Assembly: GCA_004154925.1 (NCBI GenBank)
Contig: QJNS01000270.1
Coordinates: forward strand, 1 to 64,000
DNA from: Monosporascus cannonballus
Taxonomy: Eukaryota; Ascomycota; Sordariomycetes; Xylariales
Reading direction: 5' to 3'
DNA: 64,000 nucleotides
Every line of letters begins with the position of its first letter. Position 1 is the stretch's first letter. A program made the translations under genes and the position numbers. Shown in pieces: positions 34,364 to 47,941 of this stretch. A model generated the notes under the pieces. That model did not search any database. It saw nothing but the letters and a program-made list of their open reading frames with translations, and was not told the DNA's origin.

Positions 34364-36479
34364 TAAGAATTAAAGGAAAATTTGGTACGTAAATAACGTA
34401 ATATTAACGAAACTATTAGTTGCCTTTATCGTTTTCGTCGTTAAAAGAAATTTTTCTACGTTAAAGGAATTAAAATTATTAATCGCGGTTTTTAATCCAT
34501 AGATAAATTGAATAAGTAAAAACGTACGGAGGCCAAGGTTTTTTTTGTACCGTCTATTAATTCCTTTAACTGGTCCATTCCCGAAAACCTTAATTAAAGA
34601 GCTTTCTTTGGTAACCCCGTCGTCGCTAGTAAAAATTCCTTAGCAAATGCTGGGCACCAATAAGGTTTTTGGCGGGTTCCTAGGTATTTTCGGAATTTAG
34701 ATACTTTTTTTACTTAATTAAGTACTAGGTAAATCTGTTTTATTTTCGTATATTGAAAATTTTTTCCATTTCGTATATTTGTTAGTTATTTATTTCTATA
34801 TCGTTTTATGCCGTATGTACTTTAATTATAACTGCTGTTAATTTAAATAAGAAAATATAAAAAATTAAATAGAATTTAACTTTTGGTAGAAATTCTAATT
34901 AATAATTATTTTTTGAAACTTTCTTAACGATTTTATATAAACCGATATATTTAAAATCGAATTTTTTGTTAAGTTTTTTTATATAAATATTTTTTGTAAT
35001 AAAGAAAATAATTTCCCCCTTTTCAAAAATTAATTCTTTTAATTTCTTCTGGTTATAATACTTATTTATTTAATTCCGTTCAAATTCCAATTTTATTTTT
35101 ATCTTTTAATGCAATTGTTATAATTATTCTAATATAAAAATTACTTTAATATTAATTGGATCGTTATCGCGTACTCTTTTGTAAATTTTTGGAATAAAAC
35201 CACAATTTACATTCGTAAATATTATTGTAATATTTTTATAATAACTGGTATTATAGATTAATTATATAATCGGTAATTTCGTAACCTAATTATTGTATTC
35301 GTAATTAATATGATATTTTAAATAAGTTTTTAAAATTTAATTTATCTATTTTATTTATTTATTTATTTAAGGTTTAAATATGTTAAATAATTTGTAATTT
35401 AGGCCAATTTATGCTATAAGGCTTTGCCAAAACTTAAATACAAATATTAATCTTTTATTTAATAAAATTTCTATTAATTATTCATATATATTAAAAATAT
35501 GCCTGAAAGGAATATATATTACTTGTTCGGCGTTTATGTTGTTATGATATGATAGAAATAAAAGAATTTCGTAAATCGGTCGACGATTACAAAAATATTA
35601 TCGTAATATATTCTTATAATTTAATTTTTTAATATAAAAAATTTAATAATAAAATAAAATATGATTAAATATTATGGTCGCTTTATAATAAATAATAGTT
35701 ATAACTTTTTATATGGTTTATATTATCGAATTTTTGTTTTAACGCAAATATCGTATTACCGTATAATTTTTTATACCGTTATTTTTATTTTAAGAAAAAA
35801 ATATATATATTAAAGTCGTTTTAGGGTTTTGTAAATCCTTAAATATCCGTATAATTAATGTTCGTATATTTTTCGTACTAAATCCTTTTAATGTTCTTTT
35901 AGTACTTATATTTTATTTAATTTTTAGTTTTTTAGAAAATCATTATTATATTATTAAATATTGCCCAAATCGTCGTAATCTGTTATAAGTTTAAATATCT
36001 TTCTATAATAATATTAAATATTATATGGCTAATTTTAACTAATTTCTTTTCGAGGTTCAACTGTTTACTTAAGGTATTTGCTTTGTTATTCCCTAAGCCT
36101 TTTTTATAAATAATAGCGACATTAAAGTTCGCCATTTTCTTTACGTATTTTAATTATTATCTTGTAAACTTTATAATCGTAATAAATTAGGTAAGATTTT
36201 AATAATTTGTATAAATTTTAACCTGGTACAAGCTTTTTTTAAGAAATACTTAAATTCGCGAAATGCTATAGTAATGGCTGTAAATTCCTTTTTTGGAATA
36301 TCGTAATTAAATTCGGTTCCTTTTAACTTGTACGGAAAAAATACAATAAGATATAATTTGCCTTAATTATTTCGTTATCCGATTATTACGCTTAACGCGT
36401 AATCCGAAATATCGGTTTTAAAATAACGGAACGGTTTAGATCGTATATAATTAATATTAATTCGTTAATAATTATATTT

Positions 36480-37450
36480 TTAATATTTTAAAATGCTGTT
36501 TCAGTATTTAATATTTAATTTAACTTTTTTTTCTTTTTTCGTAAGATTTATTAAAGGTATAATTATTTTGTTAAAGTTTCGAATAAACTTTTTATAATAA
36601 TTAACGAATTTAAGGAATATTTATATTTCCTTAACTATCGCTAAGATTTGCCATTTTGTAATTATAGCAATTTTCTTAAGATTTATCTTAATATATTTCG
36701 GGATAATAATATATCCCAGATATTCCACTTTTTATATAGAGAATTAATTTTTTTTACGTTAATAAATAATTTTACGTTTTGTAAAGCTTAAAGAACTTTA
36801 TAAACGTATCTTGTATATGCTTTTTCCATTTTTGAAAAAATAAAAATATCGTCGAGATATCAAATGACGAAAATATAGAGGTATTTTCGTAATACGTAAT
36901 TAATTATTCGCTGGAAAATTATTGGTACGTTCGTAAATCTTATTAACGTAATTAAATATTTAAATAATATGTATTTCGTCCTAAAAATTATATTTTATTC
37001 GTATCCTTTTTTGATTTTAATAAGGTTATATTTATCTTTAAAATCGAATATTATGAATTATTTATTTCCGTAAAGTCGGTTTTTTATTGCCGTAATTAGG
37101 GGTAATAGTATTTAATCCTTAACGGTAATATTATTAAGTTGTTAATAGTTAACCATAAGTTGTAATTTTTTATTTTTTTATAGTACGAAAAATATTAGAT
37201 ATTTTATTAGTAATTTCGAAAGTCGAATTCATCTTTTTTATAACCGATTTTCCAGATATTTTCTGAAAATATGTAATTCGTTTCCGTTAAAATTGTAAAT
37301 AAGGTAAAACTTTGTCGAAAATCTTTTTAAAAACTATTTTTTGGTTTTATTCGTTATATTTTAATAATTTCGTATTCAGTTTTTTTCTAAAAAGCTACTT
37401 ATATCTATAATATTGTAATAATATTTTAATTAGATTTTCTAATTTCTGGG
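36480..37450 (-). pseudogene. Reverse transcriptase relic of copy B
   Basis: On the minus strand the active-site box is intact (V-I-x-Y-L-D-D-I-F-I-F near 36,840-36,885), and blocks homologous to the E-V-Q-A-F-L-G-F-A-N segment of copy A follow at about 36,590-36,660. Many stops interrupt the frame. Confidence 0.75.
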
Positions 37451-37796
37451 ATTATTATTTTTTGTTATTTCAAATCGTTATTTAATTACTTTAATTTTGC
37501 TTTAATAGTAATAACGATACGTCGTATCTTTCTTTAATATCTGTTCTTTTTCTTATATTTTGTTCCTTTAGATAATAAGGTTTTTATCGTATCCTTATGT
37601 TTGCATTTATTATTATTATTAATCGAATGTTAAAATCTTAACTCTTTTTTTGTTTACTAATAAGGTATAAGGCGAACCTTACCTGGCCAGTTTTTTTATT
37701 AATTAAAATTTCGTACTAGCGTATTTATAGTAATCCTAAAATTATATCGTAATTTTTAAATAAAACGATATCGAAATTAATTATTTGATATCGTTC

Positions 37797-38012
37797 TTAA
37801 ATAGATATTTCGAAATAATTAATTTTACGTATAATTTTTCCGTTATCGTAAACGAATTCCTGATTTTCGGTATTTGTCGTTATATAAGGTTTTAACTTAT
37901 ATCTGCATAATAATTTGAATTTATTAATTATATCCGGTATAATATAATTTCCGATTAAAGTTCCGTAATCCATTATTACGGTATACCAGTACGTTCCGAT
38001 TCGTATTTCCAA
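37797..38012 (-). pseudogene. Aspartic protease fragment of copy B
   Basis: A 71-codon open stretch with M-D-Y-G-T-L-I-G-N-Y-I-I-P-D-I-I. This aligns with the retropepsin D-S-G-A-x-x-N-F-I-x-P active site: the catalytic Asp is kept, while Ser and Phe have become Tyr. The enzyme would cleave Gag-Pol. The same region is readable on the plus strand of copy C near 40,790-40,900. Confidence 0.7.
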
Positions 38013-39947
38013 AGTAATAAGGTTGTTAACGTTTTTTATCGTTACGTTTAAAGCCTTTTTTAAAAATTCTTTTTTATTTTTTTGGGTTTCGTTATTCTGC
38101 GGCTTTTTTATAATTAAATTTTTTCTTTTAATTTCTATTCGAATTTATCGAATATTATTTATTTCTTTTCGTTTAATGCGTTAAGCTGTTATATTTGTTA
38201 TTGTTATCGGCGTATTATTTTTTCAAGCCGTATTAATTCTTTTTTAATTTGTTTGCAATTTGTTTTCTTATGGAATAAAGTTTTTTTAATGTTTACGATT
38301 ATATCTTATTATACGTCGGCCTAATTATTATTTTAAAGATCTTTTATAAATTAATATTTTTTTGATAACTTTTTTTTCTAGGAATCCGCAATAAATACCA
38401 ATTACAAATAGAAATCCGTAATAACTTTTTGGCAATATTCTTTTACCGTACGCTAGATTAATTCCTTTTCCGTTTGGTAATTATATTATTTATAGTAATA
38501 AAAAGGGTTTTTTTGCGGGCATTATTTTCCTTTAAGCCAGCTTTTTGTTTCGGCTAATTGCTAGATATTTCCTGAGGTTATAGTTTGAAACTATCGATAT
38601 TATTGTTTATTATTTTTGTTATTTCCGGTACGGTTTGGAAAATCGAATTCCTTATAATATATACGCGTAATTCGTTCGTAAATGTGCTGTTTTTATTTTT
38701 CGTAATCGGGATATTTTCGTCGTCGACAATATATAACGTATATTTTGCCGTATCGATTAGGAATTCCGGGATACATTTTTTCTGTCTAGTTTTAATATCC
38801 GCGTAATTATTCTGATAGCGTTTTTTGTCGTATTCGCGATATTTATTAAGCCAGTTTTCTGGTTTTTCGCATTTTTTGTCGAATTTTTTATTATAATAGT
38901 CCTTATTAGACCTTTTGTTATAGGCCTGATATGTATTTGGCCTAAATTATGTTAATAGCTTTATTATTATTTCCTTAATTATTTCTGGATTACTTTTCCA
39001 GTATAAAAATCCAGTTGTCCTATTATGGCTTTTTAGGTTTTTTGTATTTATAAGCTTTATGTCTTATTTTGCCATAATTAAAGCATTTAATCCGGCTTTA
39101 GTTTTATCGGTAGGTAATGCCAAATTCCATAGGTTTTAACGCCGTTTCGTAAAAAATAAGGGGTACGTTTCGTTTTTTCCCTTAGTTAAACTTGTTATAT
39201 CTCGAATATAAGACATATTATTCTTTTTTTTCTGTTATTTTTTAAACTGTCAATTATTAATTTTTGATTGCTTTTGCGATATACCGGTCCAGAGTAACTA
39301 GTTATTCGATCTAAATAATTTTATCCTTTAGATTTTTTTTAGCTTTTTATAAAATATGTCGATAAGGGCGTCTGTTTCGTTATCTCCTTATCTGGCCTTA
39401 GCCGCGAAATTTTTATAGGTTACGGCGTATTTGGATACGGGTTTTTTTGTCGAAATTATAGAAATTATTAAGCCGTAAATCGTTTTTTATCCGGATTGCC
39501 GAAATTATCGCGTATTTTATTTTCGAAATTAATATAAAATAAAAAGATTTTATTGATAAAATTCTTTTTATTCGGCTTTTTTATTTTTAAGAAGTTTCTT
39601 ATAATGGGCTTAAACCAATTAGCCGCATTTTCCGTTAGGTATGTTTTTACTGCTAGGACCTAATCCGCTGGATTATTAAGGTTTAGGAAACAAAGGTAAA
39701 TTTATGCCTAAGTTAAAAAGGTTTAAGGGTTGTCTTTTTTATCACAGGGTTCCGGCTTTTTAGATTTCATATGGGCGAGAAAGGGTTAAGCAGGTAGCGT
39801 AGCCTTAATTTATCGGATTTCTTTTTTTAGTTCCCGAATTCGAGCCTAAAGCTATTAAATAAGGGTTTCCTAAACGTTGGTTAATATTTTAACAGTATTG
39901 AATATTATTTAGAATTTAACGGTACTACTAAACAAAAGTTTGTAACG

Positions 39948-40319
39948 TATAACCAGCTATACGGTTTAACTAATTATTAAACCTTAAGTCGACGGGTTTA
40001 TGTTAACAAGAATATCGTAGGAATTTAAGTAATAGATATAATAACGTATTATGTTTTATAATACCAAAAGTGCTTTAGGTAACGATGTTAAATTGCAAGC
40101 TAAAATTATTTAAATTATGGAAATAATGAGCGTATATATTTTTCATAGATTAATTGGATCTTTATTGGATCTCGACGTTGTCATAGATCCAATGCCATTT
40201 GATTTGGTTAATTCTGAATGGATTTATTTGGATCTTGATACCAAGAGAGATCGAAATTACGTGACCCTTTTTTGTAGGTCCGACCGTCTTTGTAGCCGAT
40301 TTTGGGTTGGGTCGTAACA
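39948..40319. repeat. Right (5') LTR of copy B
   Basis: Starts TATAACCAGCTATACGG, a RIP form of TGTGACGGCTAGGCGG with a short insertion, and ends GGGTCGTAACA. The last 120 bases are little mutated, the first 150 heavily. The adjoining TTTGTAACG also precedes the right LTR of copy D, so it is probably the leader and primer-binding site. Confidence 0.85.
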
Positions 40320-43300
40320 ATAATGAAAAGATATTACTAAAAAGTTATTACAAATTTTTATTTTTAGTTAGCATTTATTATAAACCCTTACGAAAGAAAA
40401 AGGCCATTAAAAATACATTAATTTACAAAAAAAGCTTTAAAGTAATAATTAAGATAACGCAAAATAAAATGCAATTAAAAGTATAAGAAAATGATTTACT
40501 TAATAAAAAGAAAACTTACAATAAAACCAAAAATAGCTAATACAATTTGAAAAAATAATATGCCTGCAATAACGATAAATGTAACAGCTTAATGTGTTAA
40601 ATATTAAAATATAGATAGAATTCGACAAACTTCAAAAGAAATTAAAAGAAATTACTTATAAAAACCCGTAAAATAATAAAACCAAAAAGAGTTAAAAGAA
40701 TTCTTAAAAAAGGCTTTACAAACAACGATAAGAACTGTTCATAACTTTATTATTTAGGAAATACGCATCGAAACGAATTAATATACCGTAATAATGGATT
40801 CCGGAGCTCTGGACGAGATTTCTATTATATCAAATATAATTAATAAGCTTAAAGTATTATGGAAATATAAGTTAAAACCTTATATAATAACAAATATCGC
40901 GAATTTTAAATTCGCTTAAAATAACGGAAAAATTATACGCGGAATTAATTACCTTAAGATTTTTATCTAAAGGTAATACCAGATAATCGATTGTGATAAT
41001 ATTCCATTTAGGAATTACGATATAATCTTAGGATTACTATAGATACGCCAGTACGGAATCTTTATTAATGGAAAAACCGGCTCAATAGAGTTCATCTTAT
41101 ACCTTATCAACAAATAAAAAAAAGAATTAAAATCTTAATATTGGATCGGAGATCGCGACGAATGTAGACATAGAAACATAACAAAAACCTTATTACTTAA
41201 AGGGACAAAATAAAAGAAAAAGAATAGGCATTAAAAAAGAATACGACGTATCATTATTATTATTAAAGCGAAGCTGAAATAACTAAATAACAGCCTAAAA
41301 TAACAACCTCAAAAATTAAACAATCTAATTAATATATTACGATAAGACTTTAAATATAAATAGCTTTTTCAAAAAAAAACTTAATACGAAATTATTAGAA
41401 TATAACGAATAAAATTATGAAATAGTTTTAAAGCAAAAATGTTTAACGAAGTTTTACGCTATTTATAACTTTAACGGAAACGAATTACGTATTTTTAAAA
41501 AAATATCTGGAAAATCGGTTATAAAAAATATATTTAACCTCCAAAATTACCAGCAAATTACTTAATATTCACCGTATCGAAAAAAACGAAAAACTGCGAC
41601 TTATAATTAATTATCGATAACTAAACTATGTTACTATTAAAACTCGAATATTATTATATAATTATAAAAATAAAAAAACTAAGTTTACGCAACCAAATAT
41701 TTCATAATATTCGATTTTAAATATGTATATAACTCAATTAAAATTAAGAAAGAAATACGAATGAAAAATAACCTTTAAAACAAAATACAAACTATTTAAG
41801 TATTTAATTGTATTAACAAGATTTACGAACGTATTAGTTCATTTTCCAACGGATAATAAATTATGTATTACGAAAATATCTCGATATTTTCGTTATATAT
41901 TATTTCGATGACACTTTTGTCTTTTTAAAAACAAAAAAAGCATATACAGGATACGTTTACAAAGTTTGTTAAGTTTTGTAAAATGTAAAGTTATTATTGA
42001 TGCTGAAAAAAATTAATTTTACGCACAAAAAATGGAATATTTGAGATATATTATTACTTTATGATATATCAAGATAACTTTAAGAAAATCGCTATAATCA
42101 TAAAATAGCAAACGTTAATTACGGTCAAAAAGGTACAGCTATTCTTTAAATTCGTTAATTATTACAAAATGTTTATCAGAAACTTTAGCAGAATAATTAT
42201 ACCCTTAATAAACCTTACAAAAAAAAGTTCAAATAGACGTCCGATACGGAAAAGGTATTTTAAAATATTAAAGATATGATTATTAGCAAGCTAGTATTAA
42301 TTATGTACGATTTAAACCACCCGTTAAATCAAAAAGCGATATTTCAGATTCACGCGTTAAACATAATAATTAAATAACGAAATAATTAAGGTAAATTGCA
42401 CCTTATTATATTATTTTTATATAAGTTTAAAAAGCCGAATTTAATTACAGTATTACAGATCACAGTTTTATGGCCATTATTATAGCATTTCGAAAATTTA
42501 AGTAGTTCTTAAAAGGAAATTTGTACCAGGTTAATGTTTATACAGATTATTAAAATTTTAACCGTTTTATTATAATTAAGAAATTTATCCGACAATAATT
42601 TCGTTATGCGAAAAAATTGACGAACTTCGACTTCGTTATTATTTATGAAAAAGGCTTAGAAAATAACAAAGTAAACGTTTTAAGCAAATAAGCGGATTTC
42701 GAAAAAAAATTGGTTAAAATTAGCTATATTATTTTCGATATTATTACAAAAGGATATTTACGCCCGCAATAAAATGCGACGATTCGGGTAGTACCTTTTG
42801 ATATATATCAAAAGATTTAATAATATAACGACGGTCTTCTAAAAAACAAAAAAACAAATAAAATACAAATTCTAGAAAGATATTAGAAAGCTTTAAGACG
42901 AAAAATATACGAACCTCAGCTATATAGATATACAGAGATCCACAAAGCCTTAAAATAACGTCGACGCACATATTCCTTTCTTAAAATAAAATTGACGGTA
43001 TAGAAAATCATATAATAATACCATATTTGCGCCAGAACAAAAACTTAATAATACAAGCTATACGGAAAATTACAGCTATTACCAATCGCAAAATAACTAT
43101 GGTATTTAATTATATTCGATTTTATTACCCAATTTCCTATGTCAAAAAATCTAATTATAGAAATATATTATAATAATATTTTTATAATTATCGACCGATT
43201 TACAAAATTCTTTAAATGTTTTATTATAACACGAAACTATAATCGCCAAATACATAAAATACATTTTCTTTAAACATATTTTTAACATATACCTATTTTT

Positions 43301-44199
43301 AATAAATATTATTTTAAATTAAATATCGATATTTATATCTAAATTTTAATAATGCTTAATAATGCAAATAGGCCCCAATTATAAGTTATTTAACGTATTT
43401 AAACCTTAAACGGATAAATCAATAAAAGGAATAAATTAAACCTTAGAAGTATACTTACGATATTGTATTAATTATTAAGAAAATAATTAAATTAAAATAT
43501 TATTTTTTACCAAATTAAGTTATAATATGTATTACTACGAGAATATTAAAATAATATGAGCTAATGTAAATTTTGGTTTTATTTTAAAGAATTTATAAAA
43601 ATAATAAGAAACGACAATTTAATTAATATCATAATAATTTCTATATTAAAGTAATTATAAAAATTCCATTAAGAAATAAAAATAAAATTAAATTTTGTAT
43701 AAAGTTAAATAAATAAATATTATAATTAAAGAAAATAAAATAATTAATTTTCGAAAAAGGAAAAATACATTTCCTTATTACAACAAATATTTAAATAAAA
43801 TGACCTAATATAAAATTCGATTTTAAATATATCGGTCTATATAGAATTATTAAAAAAATCTTGGAAAATAATTATAAATTAAAACTTTTGCTAAAAGTTA
43901 AAATTTGTTTAATTTTTTATGTTTTTTATTTGAATGAATAATAAATATAATTAAAATACATACGGCATAAAACGGCGTATAACTAAAAAACGGATAAGTA
44001 TATAAAGTGGAAAAAATCCTTAACATACGAAAATAGACAGATTTACCTAATGCCTAATTAAATGAAAAAAAGCATCCAGATTCCGAAAATATTTAGGAAC
44101 CCGCCAAAAGTCTTATTAACGCTTAGCGCCTATTAAAGAATTTTTATTAATAACGATAATCGCGTCCTAATTAATAGGTGATTAGTTAATAACCGGGAT

Positions 44200-44560
44200 A
44201 TCGGGCCAGTCGGCCGCGGCTTACGTTGACGTGGCAGCCGCAATAACGGCCTTTAACTGTTATTATTCTTTTTTTAGGCGCTTGAATTCATTTATAACCT
44301 TTGTACTTTTAATATCTCGACGAAACATCTCGATATTACGATAACAGTATAACCGCCTTTGTTTTTACAAACGGTCCAGCGTATTGGTGACCGTTCGCAG
44401 TATTGTACCAACTTATTCCTTTTTATGTTTTAAACGATCTTTTTCATCTAAAAGTTTTTAATACTTAATTTCTAAAAGGTCAAAAACATTACGGGAACCG
44501 CCGTAATAAATAAAACGCGTATATTTCAAAAAAAAACTCTAAACAAATTTATATTCCGAA
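44200..44560 (-). pseudogene. Antisense accessory frame relic of copy C
   Basis: Lies between the chromodomain and the 3' LTR on the strand opposite to pol. The minus-strand translation gives L-L-D-E-K-D-R-L-K-H-K-K-E at about 44,420-44,460, matching E-E-K-D-R-L-N-R-K-E of copy B. It then gives E-F-K-R-L-K-K-E and an Ala-rich helix ending near D-W-P-D-I-P. Stops interrupt it. This is independent support for a conserved accessory protein. Confidence 0.55.
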
Positions 44561-44763
44561 CTTTTTTATAACAAAAATAAACAAGTATTTTAAAATTAAA
44601 ACGTTTAATATATTTTAAAAAATGAAAACGTTAATACGTTTGCGGAAACGAAATCTTTTAACGCGATTCGATATGACAAATATAAAGAAAAAAAGATTAC
44701 GTACGGGAATAAATAAATAAATAATTTGATCTTTAAAAATAGAAATTCTGAAAAAAAGGATCA

Positions 44764-45159
44764 TATTATAACCTAACGGTCTTAGCTTTTTTTACGGACG
44801 ATCGGGCCTACGAAAAAAACAAAACCTGACCGCTGCCAAAATATTACGTAACCAGCTCAAAAATCTTAAAGTGCTAAATGCCTTAAGCTCTTTGAGACGG
44901 CGAAAAAGCTCAAAGAGTTTAACGGGCTTAAAGGTTTAAACAGTTTAAATATTTTAAGCTAAAATTAATATATATACGCTTATTATTTCTATTATTGAAA
45001 TAACTCTAGTTTGTAATACAATATCGTTACCTAAGGCACCCTTGGTATTACGAAACGTAATACGTTATTATATCTATTGCTCAGTTTCCCACGATACTCC
45101 TGCTAACATAAACCCGTACGACTGAGGTTTAATAGTTGGTTAAACCCCAAGCCGTCACA
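44764..45159 (-). repeat. 3' LTR of copy C (reverse of the plus-oriented LTRs)
   Basis: Starts TATTATAACCTAACGG and ends AAGCCGTCACA. Its U3 carries AAGCTC(T/A)TTGAG-type motifs like the LTRs at 33,306 and 55,776. A purine run (GAAAAAAAGGATCA) precedes it as a polypurine tract. Confidence 0.82.
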
Positions 45160-45313
45160 TCGACGATATAAGCCATACGGAAAGTTAGAGCTATTACCGG
45201 TCGCAGAACAACTATAGTATTTAATTATATTCGATTTTATTACTAAATTTCTTATATTAAAAACATAGTTAAAGAAATATATTACGACAGCATTTTTAAT
45301 ATCGTCGATCGAT

Positions 45314-45508
45314 TCACAAAACTTTCTTATTTCTTACCATATTATAAAAATGAAAATACCGAACAAATAACTTATAATTTTTTAAATATATTTTTTGCAT
45401 ATATCGACTATCTATGGAAATTATTTCGGATAAAGGATCGATATTTGTATTTAAATTTTGGCAAGGCCTTATAATATAAATCGGCCTGAGCCCCAAATTA
45501 TTTAACAT
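45314..45508 (-). other. Open stretch opposite the integrase of copy E, probably chance
   Basis: A 64-codon minus-strand opening lies over the readable plus-strand integrase sequence. It shows no accessory-frame motif and is most likely a shadow of the coding strand. Confidence 0.3.
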
Positions 45509-46289
45509 TTTTAAATCTTACATAGATAAATAAATAAAACGAACAAATTAAACCTCAGAAATTTATTTACAATATTACATTAATTACGAATAACATAATT
45601 AGGTTGAAAAATTATTAATCGCATAATTCACTTATAATACTAATTATTACGAAAATATTTAAAAAATATTTACGAATGCGAATTCTGGTTTTATTTCAGA
45701 AAGTTTTTAAAAAATAATTACATAACGACGGTTTAATTAATATCAAAATAATCCTTGCGATAAAATTATTTAAATAGTTTCACCAGGAAGTAAAATTGAA
45801 ATTAAAATTCGTACGTAATCCGATAAACAAATATTACAACAAAAAAATAAAAGGATTAATTTTTATAAGTCGAAATTTTTTTTCGTTATTAAAAATAATT
45901 AAACCAAACGATCCAACAGAAAACTGGATTTCAAATATATCGGTCCAACAAAATTATTAAAGAATTCTTAAAAAACAATTATTAATTAGAATTTTTATTA
46001 AAAGTTAAATTTTATTTCAGATTTTACATTTCCTTGTTTGAGTTAATAACAGATATAATTAAGGTATATACGGTACAAAACGATATAAAGGTAAAAAACA
46101 AATAGCTCTATAAAGTTAAGAAAATCTTCAATATGCGGAAATAAAACGGACTTAACCAGTACCTAATTAAATAGAAAAAGCACTCGGACTTCGAAAATAT
46201 CTAAGAACCTGCCAAAAATCTTATTAACGCCTAACGCCTGTTGAAGAAATTTTATTAATAATGCTCAAATCGGCAAGGTCGAAATTCTC

Positions 46290-46472
46290 CTAATCAATAA
46301 ACGACCAGTAAGTGGACTTAAGGCTGGACCAGTCGAAAAGAGGTACGGCCTTTGCCGATATAGCTTTGGCGACCTCTAATTCGGCCCGATTTTTTTGACA
46401 CTCTAATTTTTCCAATTCTTCTAGATTATCGATATTATAGGATATAACTTTTATTATTTTATTATACCACAT
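46290..46472 (-). pseudogene. Antisense accessory frame relic of copy E (C-terminal part)
   Basis: A 60-codon opening opposite to pol. It carries a helical, Glu-rich segment (E-E-L-E-K-L-E-C-Q-K), then A-K-A-I-S-A-K-A-V and F-D-W-S-S-L-K, ending W-S-F-I-D. The same words, A-I-S-A-K-A-V, F-N-W-S-N-L-K and W-S-F-F-D, end the plus-strand frame of copy A. Because copy A is inverted relative to copy E, the accessory frame is antisense to pol in both. Confidence 0.6.
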
Positions 46473-46872
46473 TTCTTTCGTTTACGCAAACGGCGCAATC
46501 GAGCATTAAATTGGTTAGGCTTTTTTTCGGCGGCCTTTAATTTTAGCTCAAATTTTCGATATTTACTGGCAATACGTTATAATTACTTAAGGCTTAGATC
46601 TCGTACATCGTAATTGCACTGGTTATTTTTAATATAAGACGAACAGCGAAAAAGGTTTTCCTTTAACCGTTTGCATTTTAATTTCTTTCGCTTATAATAA
46701 AAGTAAGGCATTATTTCGATGAGTTTAACAAAAAATATTGCGGTAATTAAGGAATTACGTTAAGCGGTTTTGCTTTGGAAAAAGGTTTAAGGCATTTCTT
46801 AATGTAACCTGTTATAATAAATTAAATATTTACGGATAAAGTTTTCGAGACGAAAATGCTGAAAAAAAATCG

Positions 46873-47215
46873 TATTATAATCTACCGTCCTTAGCATAGC
46901 CGGAAATAGTCAAAGTAAGTGGAGCACTAGGAAAAAGGTTACGTAACAGGATTATTAGGATATTGCGAAATTTACAAATGTTAAAATTATAATAATCTCG
47001 CGATAACTGGTAACTATAACCAAATACAAATACGCTTATTATTTTTACAGTTTAAATAGTTTTAGTTTGTAATAAAATATCGTTACCTAAAACACTCTTA
47101 GTATTACGAGACGTAATACGTTACTGTATTTATTACTCAGTTTCCCATAATACTTTGGCTAACATAAACCCGTACGACTTAGGTTTAATAGTTGGTTAAA
47201 CCGTCTAGCCGTTAC
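46873..47215 (-). repeat. 3' LTR of copy E
   Basis: Starts TATTATAATC after a purine run and ends TCTAGCCGTTACA. The shared half matches the other family-1 LTRs in reverse complement. The U3 is short and differs from that of copy C. Confidence 0.78.
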
Positions 47216-47397
47216 ATAAATTAATCGGTAAATAAAGTAATATAAAATGTAAATAATAATAATTATCTAGTTAGAATTAAGTTTTAGTAAGCGGGGGCTA
47301 GGAAGCTTTTTTATATATTATAGACGCGCCGGAATAAGGCTTTTCCGGGGTGCTGGGAACTTGATGACTGACATAGATACCCCTATTCCACAACGTA
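47216..47397. other. Spacer, AT-rich then GC-balanced
   Basis: RIP-like to about 47,280, then ordinary composition. No gene is seen. Confidence 0.4.
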
Positions 47398-47727
47398 ATA
47401 GGTGTGACGGCTAGGCGGTTTAACCAACTATTAAACCTAAGTCGTACGGGTTTATGTTCGCAGGAGTATTGTGGGAATCTGAGCAGTGGATACTGTAACG
47501 TGTCACGTCTCGTAATACCAAGGGCGTCTTGGGTAACGATGTTTTATTGCAAGCTGGTGCTGTCTAAATTATGGAAATGACGAGCGTATATATCCTCTCA
47601 TGGATCCCTCTAGATCGCCTGGATCACTCCGGATTCGTGTCACGTGCTATCTGACCCACTTAGGTCCTGTTTCGGTCACTTAGCGACCGTCTCCGAGGCC
47701 CTCTCTTGGCTGGTTCATAACAATAGG
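47398..47727 (+). repeat. Nearly unmutated solo family-1 LTR with ATAGG target duplication
   Basis: The LTR is 47,403-47,722 (320 bp), TGTGACGGCTAGGCGG to GGTTCATAACA. The five bases ATAGG occur at 47,398-47,402 and 47,723-47,727, an exact target duplication. It has almost no CA-to-TA change. Its U3 is short, with GGATC motifs, and lacks the tandem repeats of other copies. Confidence 0.92.
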
Positions 47728-47941
47728 TGCCTTAGTAGTTAGTCAGGACTGTAATCGGGCACGCTCGTTTAGAGGCCTGCAGGAATGTACCCCTTTTCGC
47801 AGATATAGCTTTGTCGGCATACCTATGGGGCGGACAGTCAGTATATAAGTAGGCTGATTATGTTAGGTCTAGTTACACCTCGTTCACCCATTTTAATAGG
47901 CAGACGGAGAGGCTAACCTCGGTTAGGGTGAGGGAATGAGT
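47728..47941. other. GC-balanced sequence without a gene
   Basis: Ordinary composition, no recognised frame. It leads into the GGGTGACC motif cluster. Confidence 0.4.

Larger units (their letters stand above)
33641..40319 (-). mobile_element. Copy B: full-length RIP-decayed Ty3/gypsy chromovirus
   Basis: The left LTR (33,641-33,991) and right LTR (39,948-40,319) share the same private U3 (TTGGATCT-containing motifs), so they belong together. The minus strand carries gag (about 38,040-39,900; zinc knuckle at about 39,035-39,090 reading C-F-N-Y-G-K-I-R-H-K-A-Y-K-Y), protease, RT with an intact Y-L-D-D at about 36,850-36,865, integrase, and a chromodomain (about 34,630-34,800). A purine tract borders the left LTR on the minus strand. 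An antisense accessory frame lies at 34,061. The flanks are GGTCG and ATAAT, with no visible target duplication. Confidence 0.88.
40320..45159 (+). mobile_element. Copy C: plus-strand family-1 chromovirus lacking its 5' end
   Basis: It begins inside gag (40,330 corresponds to about 38,440 of copy B, reverse complemented). It then runs through protease (40,750-40,950), RT (Y-F-D-D at about 41,903; V-N-Y-Y-K-M-F-I-R-N-F near 42,150) and integrase (about 42,900-43,900) to the chromodomain (about 43,995-44,150, V-E-K-I-L-N-I-R-K and H-P-D-S-E-N). The 3' LTR is 44,764-45,159. The 5' LTR and first 1.5 kb are missing at the border with copy B. Confidence 0.82.
45160..47215 (+). mobile_element. Copy E: integrase to 3' LTR fragment, plus strand
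   Basis: It starts abruptly in integrase (plus-strand P-Y-G-K-L-E-L-L-P-V at 45,175), at the same point that copy C reaches near 43,070, directly after the LTR of copy C. Integrase core is readable to about 45,600, the I-G-P linker at about 45,930, and the chromodomain at about 46,110-46,270 (N-M-R-K and H-S-D-F-E-N). The antisense accessory frame follows at 46,290-46,472, and the LTR at 46,873-47,215. Confidence 0.75.
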
